Notes: generated by a model not told the origin, from the letters alone. A stretch of DNA of 64,000 bases from CAZMBI01 sp964564675 (GCA_964564675.1 CAZMBI010000010.1:13323-77322), one strand, 5' to 3'. Shown: positions 51,518-60,358, numbered from the stretch's first letter. Translations and numbers: made by a program.

Positions 51518-53596
51518 TTAAGCCGCCTGTTTACCTTCCTCCTGCATGCGGCGTTCGGCCATTGCCTGGCTGCACTCGGCCATGGTTTTCGACGCGCGAC
51601 TGATCGGATCGGTCATGTAGAAATTCAGGAACACCCGCTCGAACGCCTCCTGTTTGATGCGGTAACTCTTGGAGGGTTTGGCCACCGGCTTCCAGGTCGC
51701 CGGGGTCACCTCATCAAGCACCGCCAGCTGCGGGGCCGCATCCACCACGCGCTCGCGCAGCTGCTCAAGCGTATCATACGGCAGGGTGTGGCCGAGCGTA
51801 TCGGACAGCGCGCGAATGATTTTCCAGTCCTCCTTAGCGTCACCGGGCGGGAAGACCGCGCGGAACGCCTCCTGCGGTCGGCCTTCGGTATTGACATATA
51901 TCGCGTCTTTTTCGGTATAGGCGGCGCCGGGCAGAATCACATCGGCGCGATGGGCCCCGATATCGCCGTGATGGCCCTGATAGATCACGAACGCCTCACC
52001 GAAATACGACATATCAATTTCATCGACGCCGTGCAGATACACCGCTTCAATCTCTTTTTTGTCAATGGCCTCGATGATGCCGGCGATATCCTTGCCGCCT
52101 TTTTGCGGCACAAAGCCGATATCCAGCCCGCCCACGCGCGCGGCGCCATAATGCAGCATGTTAAAGCCGTTCCAGCCGTCTTTGATGAGCCCGCACTGAT
52201 CGGCGATGGTTTTGGTCGCATTCATGATCGATGGTCCGTCATCGCGCGCCACTGCGGCGCTGCCCAGAATCAGCGCCGGGCGCTCGGCCCCGCTCAGCGC
52301 TTTGGCCACTTCATGGTCGGCGCTGAGTATCTGGTTGAGGATGCGCGGATCATTACCCAGTTCTTTGACCGGATAGGTCAGATCCGTCGCCGGCCCGATA
52401 TTATAAATCGTCGCCCCCAGGTGCAGATACGCCTTGCGCAGCCGAGTATTCACCAGCGGCGCTTCCAGGCGCGGATTGCTGCCGACAATGAGCACTGCAT
52501 CGGCGGTTTCCAGCCCGGCGATCGAGCTGTTGAGAAGATAAGAGGCGCGGTCGCCCGTATCGATACGCGCGCCGTCCTGCCGGCAATCGAAGTGGGGCGA
52601 GCCCAGCGCCGTCATCAGGTCTTTCAGCGCCATCATGCTTTCGGTATCGGCCAGATTCCCGGCCAGCGCGGCGATTTTCTCACCGGGCAGGTCTTTCAAG
52701 CGTTCGGCGATGGCGCTAAATGCCTCCTCCCAGCTGGCGGGTTGCAGCTTGCCCTCACGGCGGACATAGGGCCGGTCCAGGCGCTGGTTGCGCAGGCCGT
52801 CGCAGGCATAACGCGTCTTATCGGAAATCCACTCCTCGTTGATCTCTTCATTGACGCGTGGCAGCACGCGCAGCACCGCCTCCCCGCGCGAATCCACGCG
52901 CACATTACTGCCCACCGCATCCATCACATCGACGGTTTCGGTTTTACGCAGCTCCCAGGGCCGCGCCACAAAGGCATAAGGCCGCGAGGTCAGCGCCCCG
53001 ACCGGGCATAAATCGATGACATTGGCGGACAGTTCCGAAGCCAGCGTTTTTTCGAGATAGGTCGTAATCTGCATGTCTTCGCCGCGGTAAATCGCGCCAA
53101 GATCGGGCACGCCGGCGATATCTTCGGCAAAGCGGATGCACCGCGTGCAGTGAATACAGCGCGTCATATGGGTTTTGATCAGCGGGCCCATATGTTTTTC
53201 TTCCACCGCGCGCTTGTGTTCGTTATAGCGGCTGGTGCCCTGACCATACATAATCGCCTGATCCTGCAGGTCGCACTCACCGCCCTGATCGCAGATCGGA
53301 CAGTCCAGCGGGTGGTTGATGAGCAGAAACTCCATCACTCCCTCGCGCGCTTTTTGCACCATCGGCGTTTTGGTGAACACCTCCATGTTCTCTGCCGCCG
53401 GAATGGCGCAAGAAGCTTGCGGTTTGGGCGGGCCGGGCTTAATCTCGACCAGGCACATGCGGCAGTTGCCGGCGATATCCAGCCGTTCGTGATAGCAAAA
53501 GCGCGGGATTTCCACGCCGACCGCATCACACACCTGGATGACCGACATCCCCGGTTCGAATTCGTAGTCCTGTCCGTCAATTTTCAATGTAGGCAT
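51518..53596 (-). CDS. nuoG: NADH-quinone oxidoreductase subunit G
   Basis: 692-residue iron-sulfur subunit. The N-terminal 2Fe-2S ligands are in IPRFCYHERLDIAGNCRMC, the N5 cluster (His plus Cys) and N4 cluster in HPLDCPICDQGGECDLQD and CIHCTRCIRFAEDIAGVPDL. The molybdopterin-oxidoreductase-like remainder (about 220-690) lacks cofactor function in complex I. Size fits alphaproteobacterial NuoG. A gap of 73 bases separates it from nuoH. Confidence 0.96.
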   Translation of the reverse strand: MPTLKIDGQDYEFEPGMSVIQVCDAVGVEIPRFCYHERLDIAGNCRMCLVEIKPGPPKPQASCAIPAAENMEVFTKTPMVQKAREGVMEFLLINHPLDCPICDQGGECDLQDQAIMYGQGTSRYNEHKRAVEEKHMGPLIKTHMTRCIHCTRCIRFAEDIAGVPDLGAIYRGEDMQITTYLEKTLASELSANVIDLCPVGALTSRPYAFVARPWELRKTETVDVMDAVGSNVRVDSRGEAVLRVLPRVNEEINEEWISDKTRYACDGLRNQRLDRPYVRREGKLQPASWEEAFSAIAERLKDLPGEKIAALAGNLADTESMMALKDLMTALGSPHFDCRQDGARIDTGDRASYLLNSSIAGLETADAVLIVGSNPRLEAPLVNTRLRKAYLHLGATIYNIGPATDLTYPVKELGNDPRILNQILSADHEVAKALSGAERPALILGSAAVARDDGPSIMNATKTIADQCGLIKDGWNGFNMLHYGAARVGGLDIGFVPQKGGKDIAGIIEAIDKKEIEAVYLHGVDEIDMSYFGEAFVIYQGHHGDIGAHRADVILPGAAYTEKDAIYVNTEGRPQEAFRAVFPPGDAKEDWKIIRALSDTLGHTLPYDTLEQLRERVVDAAPQLAVLDEVTPATWKPVAKPSKSYRIKQEAFERVFLNFYMTDPISRASKTMAECSQAMAERRMQEEGKQAA

Positions 53597-53611
53597 AAAT
53601 AAGCGGTCCGG

Positions 53612-54082
53612 TTAATTGCCAAAAAGTTGTTTTACCCGATCAATCACGCTGTTTTGCGACAGGCTGGCGCCCATCTTACTGAACAGCGTCTGATCTTCCT
53701 GATGCCGCTCCCAGGCGGCCTGGGTTGCCTGGCGCAGCTGTTCTTCGTCCAGCGCCTCGCCTAGCGGCGTAGCCCCCAGCAGGGCAAACAGCTCCTGCTC
53801 GCTGCTGCACATGCCGCCGTCCTGCTTAAACAGAATATTGGCCGCGTTCAGCATCCAGGTCCGGTCCTGACGATTGGTAATGCGCGGCCACACATCCTTA
53901 ATTTCAATCTTGCGGTTGACGTCATCGCGCAGTTTCTTGCGCTGCTCGTCGGTAAAATTGGCGTTGCCGTCAATCATGGCGTTCAGCTGCTCGCGCTCGT
54001 CCTTGTGCAATTCATGATCTGCCCACGCCAGCGCGATCACGCCTTCATAGGCTGCCATTCGGCTATCACTCACTCCGGCCAT
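53612..54082 (-). CDS. TerB-like helical protein encoded between nuoF and nuoG
   Basis: 156 residues, all helical. The start (AYEGVIALAWADHELHKDER) has the acidic helix pattern seen in TerB/DUF533 domains, which bind metal. A second helical half contains KQDGGMCSSEQELFALLGAT. It is not a known complex I subunit, yet lies 15 bases upstream of nuoG on the transcript, so it should be coexpressed. It could be an assembly or regulatory factor (inference from position only). Confidence 0.65.
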   Translation of the reverse strand: MAGVSDSRMAAYEGVIALAWADHELHKDEREQLNAMIDGNANFTDEQRKKLRDDVNRKIEIKDVWPRITNRQDRTWMLNAANILFKQDGGMCSSEQELFALLGATPLGEALDEEQLRQATQAAWERHQEDQTLFSKMGASLSQNSVIDRVKQLFGN

Positions 54083-54102
54083 ACACCTTCTCCTTTAGTT
54101 AC

Positions 54103-54130
54103 TTCATGTTGGTTGTTTCATGTCTCGCAT
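54103..54130. repeat. 7-bp-phased repeat between nuoF and the TerB-like gene
   Basis: TTCATGT occurs twice 14 bases apart with a heptamer (TGGTTGT) between, in the 57-base gap. Confidence 0.5.
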
Positions 54131-54139
54131 GTTCCTGCA

Positions 54140-55420
54140 TCATGCCGCCCGCTTGTTGCGATATTCCTGGATACGCTGTTCCATTTCGGGGCGGAAATGG
54201 CGGATCACGCCCTGCACCGGCCAAGCGGCGGCATCGCCAAGCGCACAGATCGTATGCCCTTCAATGCGGCGGGTAATATCTTCCAGCTGGTCGATTTCGT
54301 CGAGTTCGGCCTGCCCGCGCACCATCCGGTGCATCATGCGCGCCAGCCAGCCGCTACCCTCGCGGCACGGCGTGCACTGACCACAGCTTTCATGCATGTA
54401 AAAAGTGGAAATCCGCGCAATCGCCTGAATGATATCGGTAGACTGGTCCATCACGATCACCGCCGCCGTGCCCAGCCCCGACTGCGCCGCTTTAAGCGAA
54501 TCGAAATCCATCAGCACGTCATCGCAGACATGTTTGGGAATCAGCGGCACCGACGAGCCGCCGGGAATCACCGCCAGCAGATTGTCCCAGCCGCCGCGCA
54601 CGCCCCCGGCATGGCGTTCGATCAGCTCGCGCAGCGGGATGCCCATTTCCTCTTCGACGTTACAGGGCTGATTAACATGCCCCGAGATGCAGAAGATTTT
54701 GGTGCCGGTATTATTTTCCCGGCCCAGCCCGGCGAACCACTCCGGCCCGCGCCGCAAAATGGTGGGCACCACGGCGATGGATTCGACATTATTCACCGTC
54801 GTCGGGCAGCCCCACACGCCAACTGCCGCCGGAAATGGCGGCTTCAGCCGCGGCTGACCCTTTTTGCCTTCAAGCGATTCGATCAGCGCGGTTTCCTCAC
54901 CGCAGATATAAGCGCCTGAGCCTTCATGAATGAAAATATCGAAATCATAGCCCGAGCCGCAAGCATTGCGGCCCAGCAGCCCGGCCTTATACGCCTCGTC
55001 GATGGCGTGATGCAGATGTTTGATTTCCCGATTGAACTCGCCGCGAATGTAAATGTAGGCCGCCACCGCGCCGATGGCAAACCCGCTGACCAGGCACCCC
55101 TCCACCAGTTTATGCGGCTCATGGCGCATGATATCGCGGTCTTTGCACGTGCCCGGCTCGCCCTCATCGGCATTGACCACGAGGTAAGCCGGCCGCCCGT
55201 CGAATTCCTTGGGCATGAACGACCATTTCAGCCCGGTGGAAAATCCGGCGCCGCCACGCCCGCGCAGGCCGGAGGCTTTCACCTGTTCGACCAGCGTCTC
55301 ACGCCCGCGCTCAAGCAGCGCTTTGGTTTCATCCCAGTCACCGCGCGTTTTGGCACCGGCCAGTTGCCAGTCCTCCAGCCCGTAGAGATTGGTAAAGATG
55401 CGGTCCTGATCGTTTAGCAT
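54140..55420 (-). CDS. nuoF: NADH-quinone oxidoreductase subunit F
   Basis: 426-residue NADH-binding flavoprotein. NADH/FMN sites: LRGRGGAGFSTGLKWSFMP and NADEGEPGTCKDRDIMRHEP, with AYIYIRGEFNREIKHLHHAI. The N3 4Fe-4S cluster ligands are in MHESCGQCTPCREGSGWLAR and a later ICALGDAAAWPVQGVI. Normal length. Confidence 0.97.
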   Translation of the reverse strand: MLNDQDRIFTNLYGLEDWQLAGAKTRGDWDETKALLERGRETLVEQVKASGLRGRGGAGFSTGLKWSFMPKEFDGRPAYLVVNADEGEPGTCKDRDIMRHEPHKLVEGCLVSGFAIGAVAAYIYIRGEFNREIKHLHHAIDEAYKAGLLGRNACGSGYDFDIFIHEGSGAYICGEETALIESLEGKKGQPRLKPPFPAAVGVWGCPTTVNNVESIAVVPTILRRGPEWFAGLGRENNTGTKIFCISGHVNQPCNVEEEMGIPLRELIERHAGGVRGGWDNLLAVIPGGSSVPLIPKHVCDDVLMDFDSLKAAQSGLGTAAVIVMDQSTDIIQAIARISTFYMHESCGQCTPCREGSGWLARMMHRMVRGQAELDEIDQLEDITRRIEGHTICALGDAAAWPVQGVIRHFRPEMEQRIQEYRNKRAA

Positions 55421-55438
55421 AATCTAGCCCTTTTATGC

Positions 55439-55487
55439 GTTTCAGCGTTCAGGGCTCATCGTCTGAAAACCCGAACCCTGAAATCCG
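55439..55487. repeat. 7-bp-phased repeat array between nuoE and nuoF
   Basis: Seven consecutive heptamers fill the gap. The first two are GTTTCAG and CGTTCAG. The last three (AAACCCG, AACCCTG, AAATCCG) are the reverse-sense form of the same core, so the array can fold on itself. Confidence 0.75.
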
Positions 55488-55490
55488 TCC

Positions 55491-56141
55491 CTACCCTGTC
55501 TTGCGCGCTTCCCACGCTTTCCGCTGATTCTCCAGCACGGTCGGCCCGGTTTTGGGCTCGGAGCTGATACGCCCAACCTGCGAGCCCGGCGCGGGTTCCT
55601 CCCCGCGCTTGAGGCGCTGCAGCAGCCGACGCGTGCTGTCATAACTCAAATCTTCGTAATAATGATCCCACTGCGCCGTGGTCACTTCGATCATCGGCGC
55701 ATTCACGCACGCCCCCAGACATTCCACCTCAATCAGCTCGAACTGCCCGTCGGACGTCGCCTGCCCCGGGGCGATGCCCAGCTCATCCTTGCAGGCGCGC
55801 AGCACATCATCCGATCCACGCAGCCAGCACGGCGTTGTGGTGCAGCACTGAATATGATGTTTGCCCACCGGCGCCAGGTTATACATCGTGTAAAACGTCG
55901 CCACCTCATAGGCGCGGATAAACGGCATATTCAGCATTTCGGCCACATGCTCGATCGCCGCGCGCGGCAGCCAGTTATCGTGCTGGCGCTGGGCCAGCAT
56001 CAGCACCGGCAGAATCGCGCTTTGCTGGCGTCCGTCGGGATAGCGCGCTATGATTTTCTCCGCCTCTGTCCGGTTTTCCTCGGTAAAGGCAAAGTGTTGC
56101 GGCTGCATCGTGTCCGGAGCGGGTTCTCTGCTATGTCCCAT
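55491..56141 (-). CDS. nuoE: NADH-quinone oxidoreductase subunit E
   Basis: 216-residue thioredoxin-like subunit with the N1a 2Fe-2S cluster. The four ligand Cys are in HIQCCTTTPCWLRGSDD and EVECLGACVNAPMIEV. The helical N-terminal domain is normal (IARYPDGRQQSAILPVLMLA). About 45 polar residues after the cluster domain form the tail. Confidence 0.96.
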   Translation of the reverse strand: MGHSREPAPDTMQPQHFAFTEENRTEAEKIIARYPDGRQQSAILPVLMLAQRQHDNWLPRAAIEHVAEMLNMPFIRAYEVATFYTMYNLAPVGKHHIQCCTTTPCWLRGSDDVLRACKDELGIAPGQATSDGQFELIEVECLGACVNAPMIEVTTAQWDHYYEDLSYDSTRRLLQRLKRGEEPAPGSQVGRISSEPKTGPTVLENQRKAWEARKTG

Positions 56142-56155
56142 AATCTATAAATTTT

Positions 56156-56183
56156 CCCTAAAACCTGAAACCTGAAACCGATT
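56156..56183. repeat. 7-bp-phased repeat array between nuoD and nuoE
   Basis: CCCTAAA, then ACCTGAA twice, then ACCGATT run without a break through the 41-base gap, up to the nuoD stop. Confidence 0.75.
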
Positions 56184-57361
56184 CACCGATCAATCTCCCC
56201 GAACACAACATCCAGCGTCCCGATAATTGCCGAAACATCAGCCAGCATGTGCCCCTTGCTCATGAAATCAAGACCCTGCAAATGCGCGAATCCCGGCGCG
56301 CGGATCTTGCAGCGATAGGGCTGATTCGTCCCGTCTGCAACCAGATAAACGGCAAACTCGCCTTTCGGCGCTTCAATCGCGGTATAGGTTTCGCCAGCCG
56401 GCACATGAAAGCCTTCAGTATAAAGCTTGAAATGGTTAATCAGCGCCTCCATCGAGCGTTTCATGGTCTCGCGTTTGGGCGGCGCGATGCGCGGGTCGTC
56501 TGTCATCACGCGGCCTTTGGGCAGCATGGCCACGCACTGCTTGATGATTTTCAGGCTTTGCCGCATTTCCTCCATCCGCACCAGATAACGGTCGTAACAA
56601 TCGCCATTTTTACCGATGGGGATATCGAAATCGAGCTGATCGTAGATTTCATAGGGCTGCGCCTTGCGCAGATCCCATGCCAGACCGGAACCGCGTAGCA
56701 TCGGCCCGGTAAAGCCCCAGGCCTGAGCCTGTTCGGGGCTGACCACACCAACATCGACCGTACGCTGTTTCCAGATGCGGTTATTGGTTAAAAGCCCCTC
56801 GACATCGTCGATAATCGGGGCGAAACCGTCGCAAAACGCGGCGATTTCCTCTTCCATACCGCGCGGGATATCTTGATGCAGCCCACCCGGACGAATATAG
56901 GCCGAGTGGAAGCGCGCGCCCGATGCCCGCTCATAAAATTCAAGGATCTTCTCGCGCTCCTCGAACATCCACAGCAGCGGCGTGGTGGCCCCGACATCAA
57001 GCGCCTGCGTCGTCACATTGAGCGATTGGTTCAAAATCCGCGTCAACTCATCGAAAATCACGCGCAGATATTTAGCGCGCAGCGGCACCTCGCAGCCGAG
57101 CAGCTTTTCCACGCCCATAGCATAACAATGCTCAAGCGCCATCGGCGAGACATAATCGAGCCGGTCAAAATAGGGCAGCGCCTGCACATAGGTCTTATGC
57201 TCGATGAGCTTTTCGGTACCCCGGTGCAGCAGGCCGATATGCGGGTCGGCCCGCTCAACCACTTCACCGTCCATCTCAAGCACCAGCCGCAACACGCCAT
57301 GCGCCGCCGGGTGCTGCGGCCCGAAATTCAGTGTCAGGCTTTTGATATCTACCGCACTCAT
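56183..57361 (-). CDS. nuoD: NADH-quinone oxidoreductase subunit D
   Basis: 392-residue subunit of the quinone-reducing core, related to hydrogenase large subunits. Signature TLNFGPQHPAAHGVLRLVLE with the quinone-binding His, HIGLLHRGTEKLIEHKTYVQ, and the C-terminal IIGTLDVVFGEIDR. Standard length, separate from nuoC (not fused). Confidence 0.97.
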   Translation of the reverse strand: MSAVDIKSLTLNFGPQHPAAHGVLRLVLEMDGEVVERADPHIGLLHRGTEKLIEHKTYVQALPYFDRLDYVSPMALEHCYAMGVEKLLGCEVPLRAKYLRVIFDELTRILNQSLNVTTQALDVGATTPLLWMFEEREKILEFYERASGARFHSAYIRPGGLHQDIPRGMEEEIAAFCDGFAPIIDDVEGLLTNNRIWKQRTVDVGVVSPEQAQAWGFTGPMLRGSGLAWDLRKAQPYEIYDQLDFDIPIGKNGDCYDRYLVRMEEMRQSLKIIKQCVAMLPKGRVMTDDPRIAPPKRETMKRSMEALINHFKLYTEGFHVPAGETYTAIEAPKGEFAVYLVADGTNQPYRCKIRAPGFAHLQGLDFMSKGHMLADVSAIIGTLDVVFGEIDR

Positions 57362-57364
57362 ACG

Positions 57365-57901
57365 TTACTGACCTGCCATCTGCTGGCGCACGTAATCGAC
57401 ACATTCAGCCACATAATCGTTACGCGCCTGTTCGAAATCATCGGGATTCTGCCCGCGCGCGCGAATATCTTGATTAAATTTCTCCCGGCACTGCTGTTCG
57501 TAGCGCGCGTAGTCAAACCCCATACCTTGCTGCGGTGCGGCCTGCTGGTTGCCATTGCCCGGCGCATTATTCGGAATGGCTTCATAGGGACCTTCTTCGG
57601 AAACATCGGCACTGTTCACGCCCGCCGGGTCAGGCGGGCTTCCTGCCGGTGCGCCAAAGCCCGGAGCGGTTTCCGCCGTCGACACACTGTCATCACCACT
57701 TAAAATACCGGTTAAAGAAATCGCGGCGGCGACCCCGCCGACCACCAGAATAACAATGATCAGCAGCAACAGCTTGCGCTTTCTGCCGGAAGGTCCCGGG
57801 CGACCGGCCGGGCCGGTGGACGCAGGCTCCTGCGGGGCTTCCGGTTTGGGTTGCTGTTGTCCGAATACGGGCTGTTCCTGAGGGGTGTTTTCGTCGTTCA
57901 T
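57365..57901 (-). CDS. Single-pass membrane protein encoded inside the nuo operon
   Basis: 178 residues: a Pro/Gln-rich cytoplasmic start (EQPVFGQQQPKPEAPQEPAS), a membrane helix (KLLLLIIVILVVGGVAAAIS), a disordered linker, and a small Cys-containing C-terminal domain (YARYEQQCREKFNQDIRARG, NDYVAECVDYVRQQM) whose two Cys may pair in the periplasm. Not a known complex I subunit. The start overlaps the stop of the VOC frame upstream (ATGA) and the stop lies 3 bases before nuoD, so it is part of the same transcript. Function unknown. Confidence 0.7.
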   Translation of the reverse strand: MNDENTPQEQPVFGQQQPKPEAPQEPASTGPAGRPGPSGRKRKLLLLIIVILVVGGVAAAISLTGILSGDDSVSTAETAPGFGAPAGSPPDPAGVNSADVSEEGPYEAIPNNAPGNGNQQAAPQQGMGFDYARYEQQCREKFNQDIRARGQNPDDFEQARNDYVAECVDYVRQQMAGQ

Positions 57902-58375
57902 GCGGCTATCTCCATGGCTTTGAGCTGTTTATCAAAGGCGTGTTGTATCTCTTCCGGGCTCATCTGGCGCACCTGTTGTGCCACAGACCACTCATACCCG
58001 AACGGATCAATCAACCGCCCCATCCTATCGCCCCAGAACATATCTTCAATCGGTTTCTTTTTCAATCAGCCCGGCGCGCTTCGCACGCGCAAACACCGCT
58101 TCGACATCAGGCACATAAATCAGGAAGGAAACCAGCGAACCACCCAGCTGTTGCGCTGACATACAGCGCCATTCCGGTATAGACCGGCTCATCATGAGAA
58201 CGTTGCCCTCGATTATCAACTCTGCATGGACCACCTGCCCGTCGGGGCCGGCCAGCCGCGTTTTCTCCTGGGCGTGAAACGCCTGTTTATAAAGCGCGAT
58301 AGCCGCATTCACATCGTCGAAATAGGCATACCCGTTGAGCCCCTGAAAACCGGTGGGGATATGTTGTGCACTCAT
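57898..58375 (-). pseudogene. VOC (glyoxalase/PhnB-like) protein with a frameshift, in the nuo operon
   Basis: The first part (58375-58046, 109 residues) reads as a VOC domain: GLNGYAYFDDVNAAIALYKQ, VHAELIIEGNVLMMSR and VPDVEAVFARAKRAGLIEKE, then a stop. In the next frame the typical end follows at once: KPIEDMFWGDRMGRLIDPFG, YEWSVAQQVRQMSPEEIQHA, stop at 57898. The joint lies near 58050-58060 in an A-rich stretch (GAAAAAGAAACC on the coding strand) and fits one inserted base. Both gene ends still overlap their neighbours ATGA style, as if the gene was recently whole. It is either young decay or a sequencing error. Confidence 0.75.
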
Positions 58376-58983
58376 GCCACATCCCCTTTGGATTGATCGT
58401 CCGGGGATTCATAGCCCGCCGGGCCCTCCCACGGGCTTAAAAAGTCGAATGTCCGGAATGCCTGAGTCAGCTGCACTGGCTCATAAACCACGCGCTTTTG
58501 TTCTTCATCGTAGCGCACCTCGACATAACCGGTCAGCGGGAAGTCTTTGCGCTGCGGGTGCCCGTCAAACCCGTAATCGGTGAGGATACGCCGCAGGTCG
58601 GGGTGGTTGGCGAAAAACACCCCGTATAAATCCCACACCTCGCGCTCAAACCAGCCGGCGGTCGGATAAATCGCCGTCACCGAAGGCACTGGCGTATCTT
58701 CATCAGCGGTCAGTTTGACGCGGATCCGCTGATTATGCTTCACACTCAGCAAGTGATAGACCACCTCGAAGCGCTCCGGCCGCTCGGGATAATCCACCCC
58801 GCAGATATCAACCAGCACGCGAAACTGACAGTTGGCATCGTCACGCAGAAACGACATCACCCGATATATCGCCGGGCGCTGCACGATAATGCACAACTCC
58901 CCCTTTTCCACCGTGGCCGCCTCCAGCTCGGCAACCAGTTTGTTGCGGATATAATCGGCCAGTTCGTCGAGTGTTTCTTTCAT
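58372..58983 (-). CDS. nuoC: NADH-quinone oxidoreductase subunit C
   Basis: 203-residue hydrophilic subunit contacting NuoD. Conserved blocks: FRVLVDICGVDYPERPERFE, YHLLSVKHNQRIRVKLTADE, TAGWFEREVWDLYGVFFANH and RILTDYGFDGHPQRKDFPLT. ATG 58983 (MKETLDELADYIRN) is chosen over the open frame to 59061 because AAGG lies upstream and the homologous region starts there. Confidence 0.96.
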   Translation of the reverse strand: MKETLDELADYIRNKLVAELEAATVEKGELCIIVQRPAIYRVMSFLRDDANCQFRVLVDICGVDYPERPERFEVVYHLLSVKHNQRIRVKLTADEDTPVPSVTAIYPTAGWFEREVWDLYGVFFANHPDLRRILTDYGFDGHPQRKDFPLTGYVEVRYDEEQKRVVYEPVQLTQAFRTFDFLSPWEGPAGYESPDDQSKGDVA

Positions 58984-59078
58984 ATCAACCTTACGTCGTT
59001 GGCATCTGCTACGGGGCGCGGTGGCGACGGGCGGCAGGCTTTCCGTCGAGACACCGAACACGGCATATCACATGCGGT

Positions 59079-59621
59079 TTACCGCGCGATGGTTCCTGTG
59101 CGCCGGATTTTCTTCTGCAACTGCAGCACGCCATACATCAGCGCCTCGGCAGTCGGCGGGCAGCCGGGCACATAGACATCCACCGGCACAATTCGATCGC
59201 ACCCGCGCACGACAGAATAGGAATAGTGATAATAGCCCCCGCCGTTAGCGCAACTGCCCATCGAGATCACATAGCGCGGCTCGGGCATCTGGTCATATAC
59301 CTTGCGCAGCGCCGGGGCCATTTTGTTACACAACGTGCCGGCCACAATCATCACGTCCGACTGGCGCGGCGACGGGCGGAAAACCAGCCCCAGCCGGTCC
59401 ATATCATAGCGCGCGGCGGCGGCATGCATCATTTCCACAGCGCAGCAGGCCAGTCCGAAGGTCATCGGCCACAGCGAGCCGGTCCGCGCCCAGTTGACCA
59501 GCTTATCCATGGAGGCCACAACAAATCCGCGCTCGGCGAATTCATCCGTGACGGTATGCATCAGCGCGTCTTGTTGCGCGCCGGGCGGTAGTGGTTGGGC
59601 ATTGGTGAGTAACTGTGTCAT
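59079..59621 (-). CDS. nuoB: NADH-quinone oxidoreductase subunit B
   Basis: 180-residue subunit carrying cluster N2, the last electron carrier before quinone. The tandem Cys pair is in TFGLACCAVEMMHAAA, the others in VISMGSCANGGGYYHYSY and VYVPGCPPTAEALMYGVLQL. Normal length; 52 bases after nuoA. Confidence 0.97.
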   Translation of the reverse strand: MTQLLTNAQPLPPGAQQDALMHTVTDEFAERGFVVASMDKLVNWARTGSLWPMTFGLACCAVEMMHAAAARYDMDRLGLVFRPSPRQSDVMIVAGTLCNKMAPALRKVYDQMPEPRYVISMGSCANGGGYYHYSYSVVRGCDRIVPVDVYVPGCPPTAEALMYGVLQLQKKIRRTGTIAR

Positions 59622-59673
59622 AAATTTTTTTGAGTTCTTCTAAAATATAACAATTTTGCTTTAGATTTCAAGT

Positions 59674-60039
59674 CTATTCCCACTCCAGCGCGCCTTTTTT
59701 CCATTCATAGATAAAGCCGATGGTCAGCAGCCCCAAAAACACCATCATCGACCAGAAGCCAAACTCACCGATACTTCCCAGCGAGATTGCCCACGGGAAT
59801 AAAAATGCCACTTCGAGGTCAAAAATGATAAACAGAATCGCCACCAGGTAAAAGCGCACATCGAATTCGCCGCGCGCATCGCCGAACGGCTCGAACCCGC
59901 ACTCATAGGGGGAGAGTTTCTCACGATCAGGTTTGAGTCTGGCGACAAGCATCGGCAGGACCACCATGACAAACGCCATCGCCCCGGCGATACCGAAAAA
60001 CACGACAATCGGGAAGTAGGATGCAACGACGGTTTCCAT
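59674..60039 (-). CDS. nuoA: NADH-quinone oxidoreductase subunit A
   Basis: 121 residues, three membrane helices, with the conserved loop SPYECGFEPFGDARGEFDVR that shapes the quinone site. First gene of the nuo operon; GGGAGAGAC precedes the ATG on the coding strand. The promoter should lie in 60040-60150. Confidence 0.97.
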   Translation of the reverse strand: METVVASYFPIVVFFGIAGAMAFVMVVLPMLVARLKPDREKLSPYECGFEPFGDARGEFDVRFYLVAILFIIFDLEVAFLFPWAISLGSIGEFGFWSMMVFLGLLTIGFIYEWKKGALEWE

Positions 60040-60151
60040 GTCTCTCCCTTATTATTTTGACGGTATTAATAACGCACTCGCGCGCCGGGGGAAAGGGAAA
60101 GTTGGTGTTTATGCCCCAAGCCCCGCTTATTCCGTAAGCGGTTGCGTCAAA

Positions 60152-60191
60152 CACAAACGCCCGGCCCCAAACCTGGGACCGGGCGTTTGTG
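60152..60191 (-). terminator. Strong hairpin at the 3' end of tRNA-Asp
   Basis: CACAAACGCCCGG (60152-60164) and CCGGGCGTTTGTG (60179-60191) form a perfect 13-bp stem with a 14-base loop. On the tRNA strand it starts inside the encoded CCA end and is followed by TTTGACG, a short T-run. It separates tRNA-Asp from nuoA. Confidence 0.7.
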
Positions 60192-60266
60192 GCGCGAGTG
60201 ACGGGACTCGAACCCGCGGCCTCTGCCGTGACAGGGCAGCGCTCTAACCAACTGAGCTACACCCGC
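60190..60266 (-). tRNA. tRNA-Asp (GTC)
   Basis: Cloverleaf on the minus strand: acceptor GCGGGTG/CACTCGC, D-arm TAGCTCAGTTGGTTAGAGC, anticodon loop CTGTCAC (GTC), T-arm GGGTTCGAGTCCC, discriminator G and encoded CCA. It lies 92 bases from tRNA-Val on the same strand. Confidence 0.96.
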
Positions 60267-60329
60267 GCAATAAGGCATCAATAATCAGGCGACCGGTAAC
60301 AGTCAAAACAATTTTGCCGCAATTTAAAG

Positions 60330-60357
60330 GCCTGATGCCTGACAACAATTGCCTGCA
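60330..60357. repeat. 7-bp-phased repeat between the two tRNA genes
   Basis: GCCTGAT, GCCTGAC, AACAATT and GCCTGCA run back to back; the first two share their unit with the array at 9030-9126. Confidence 0.65.
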
Positions 60358-60358
60358 A

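Noticed and set aside
51419..53011. 530-residue open frame on the plus strand
   Set aside because: It lies wholly antisense to nuoG and nuoH, whose motifs are unmistakable; Arg/His/Gly-rich composition is typical of a shadow frame.
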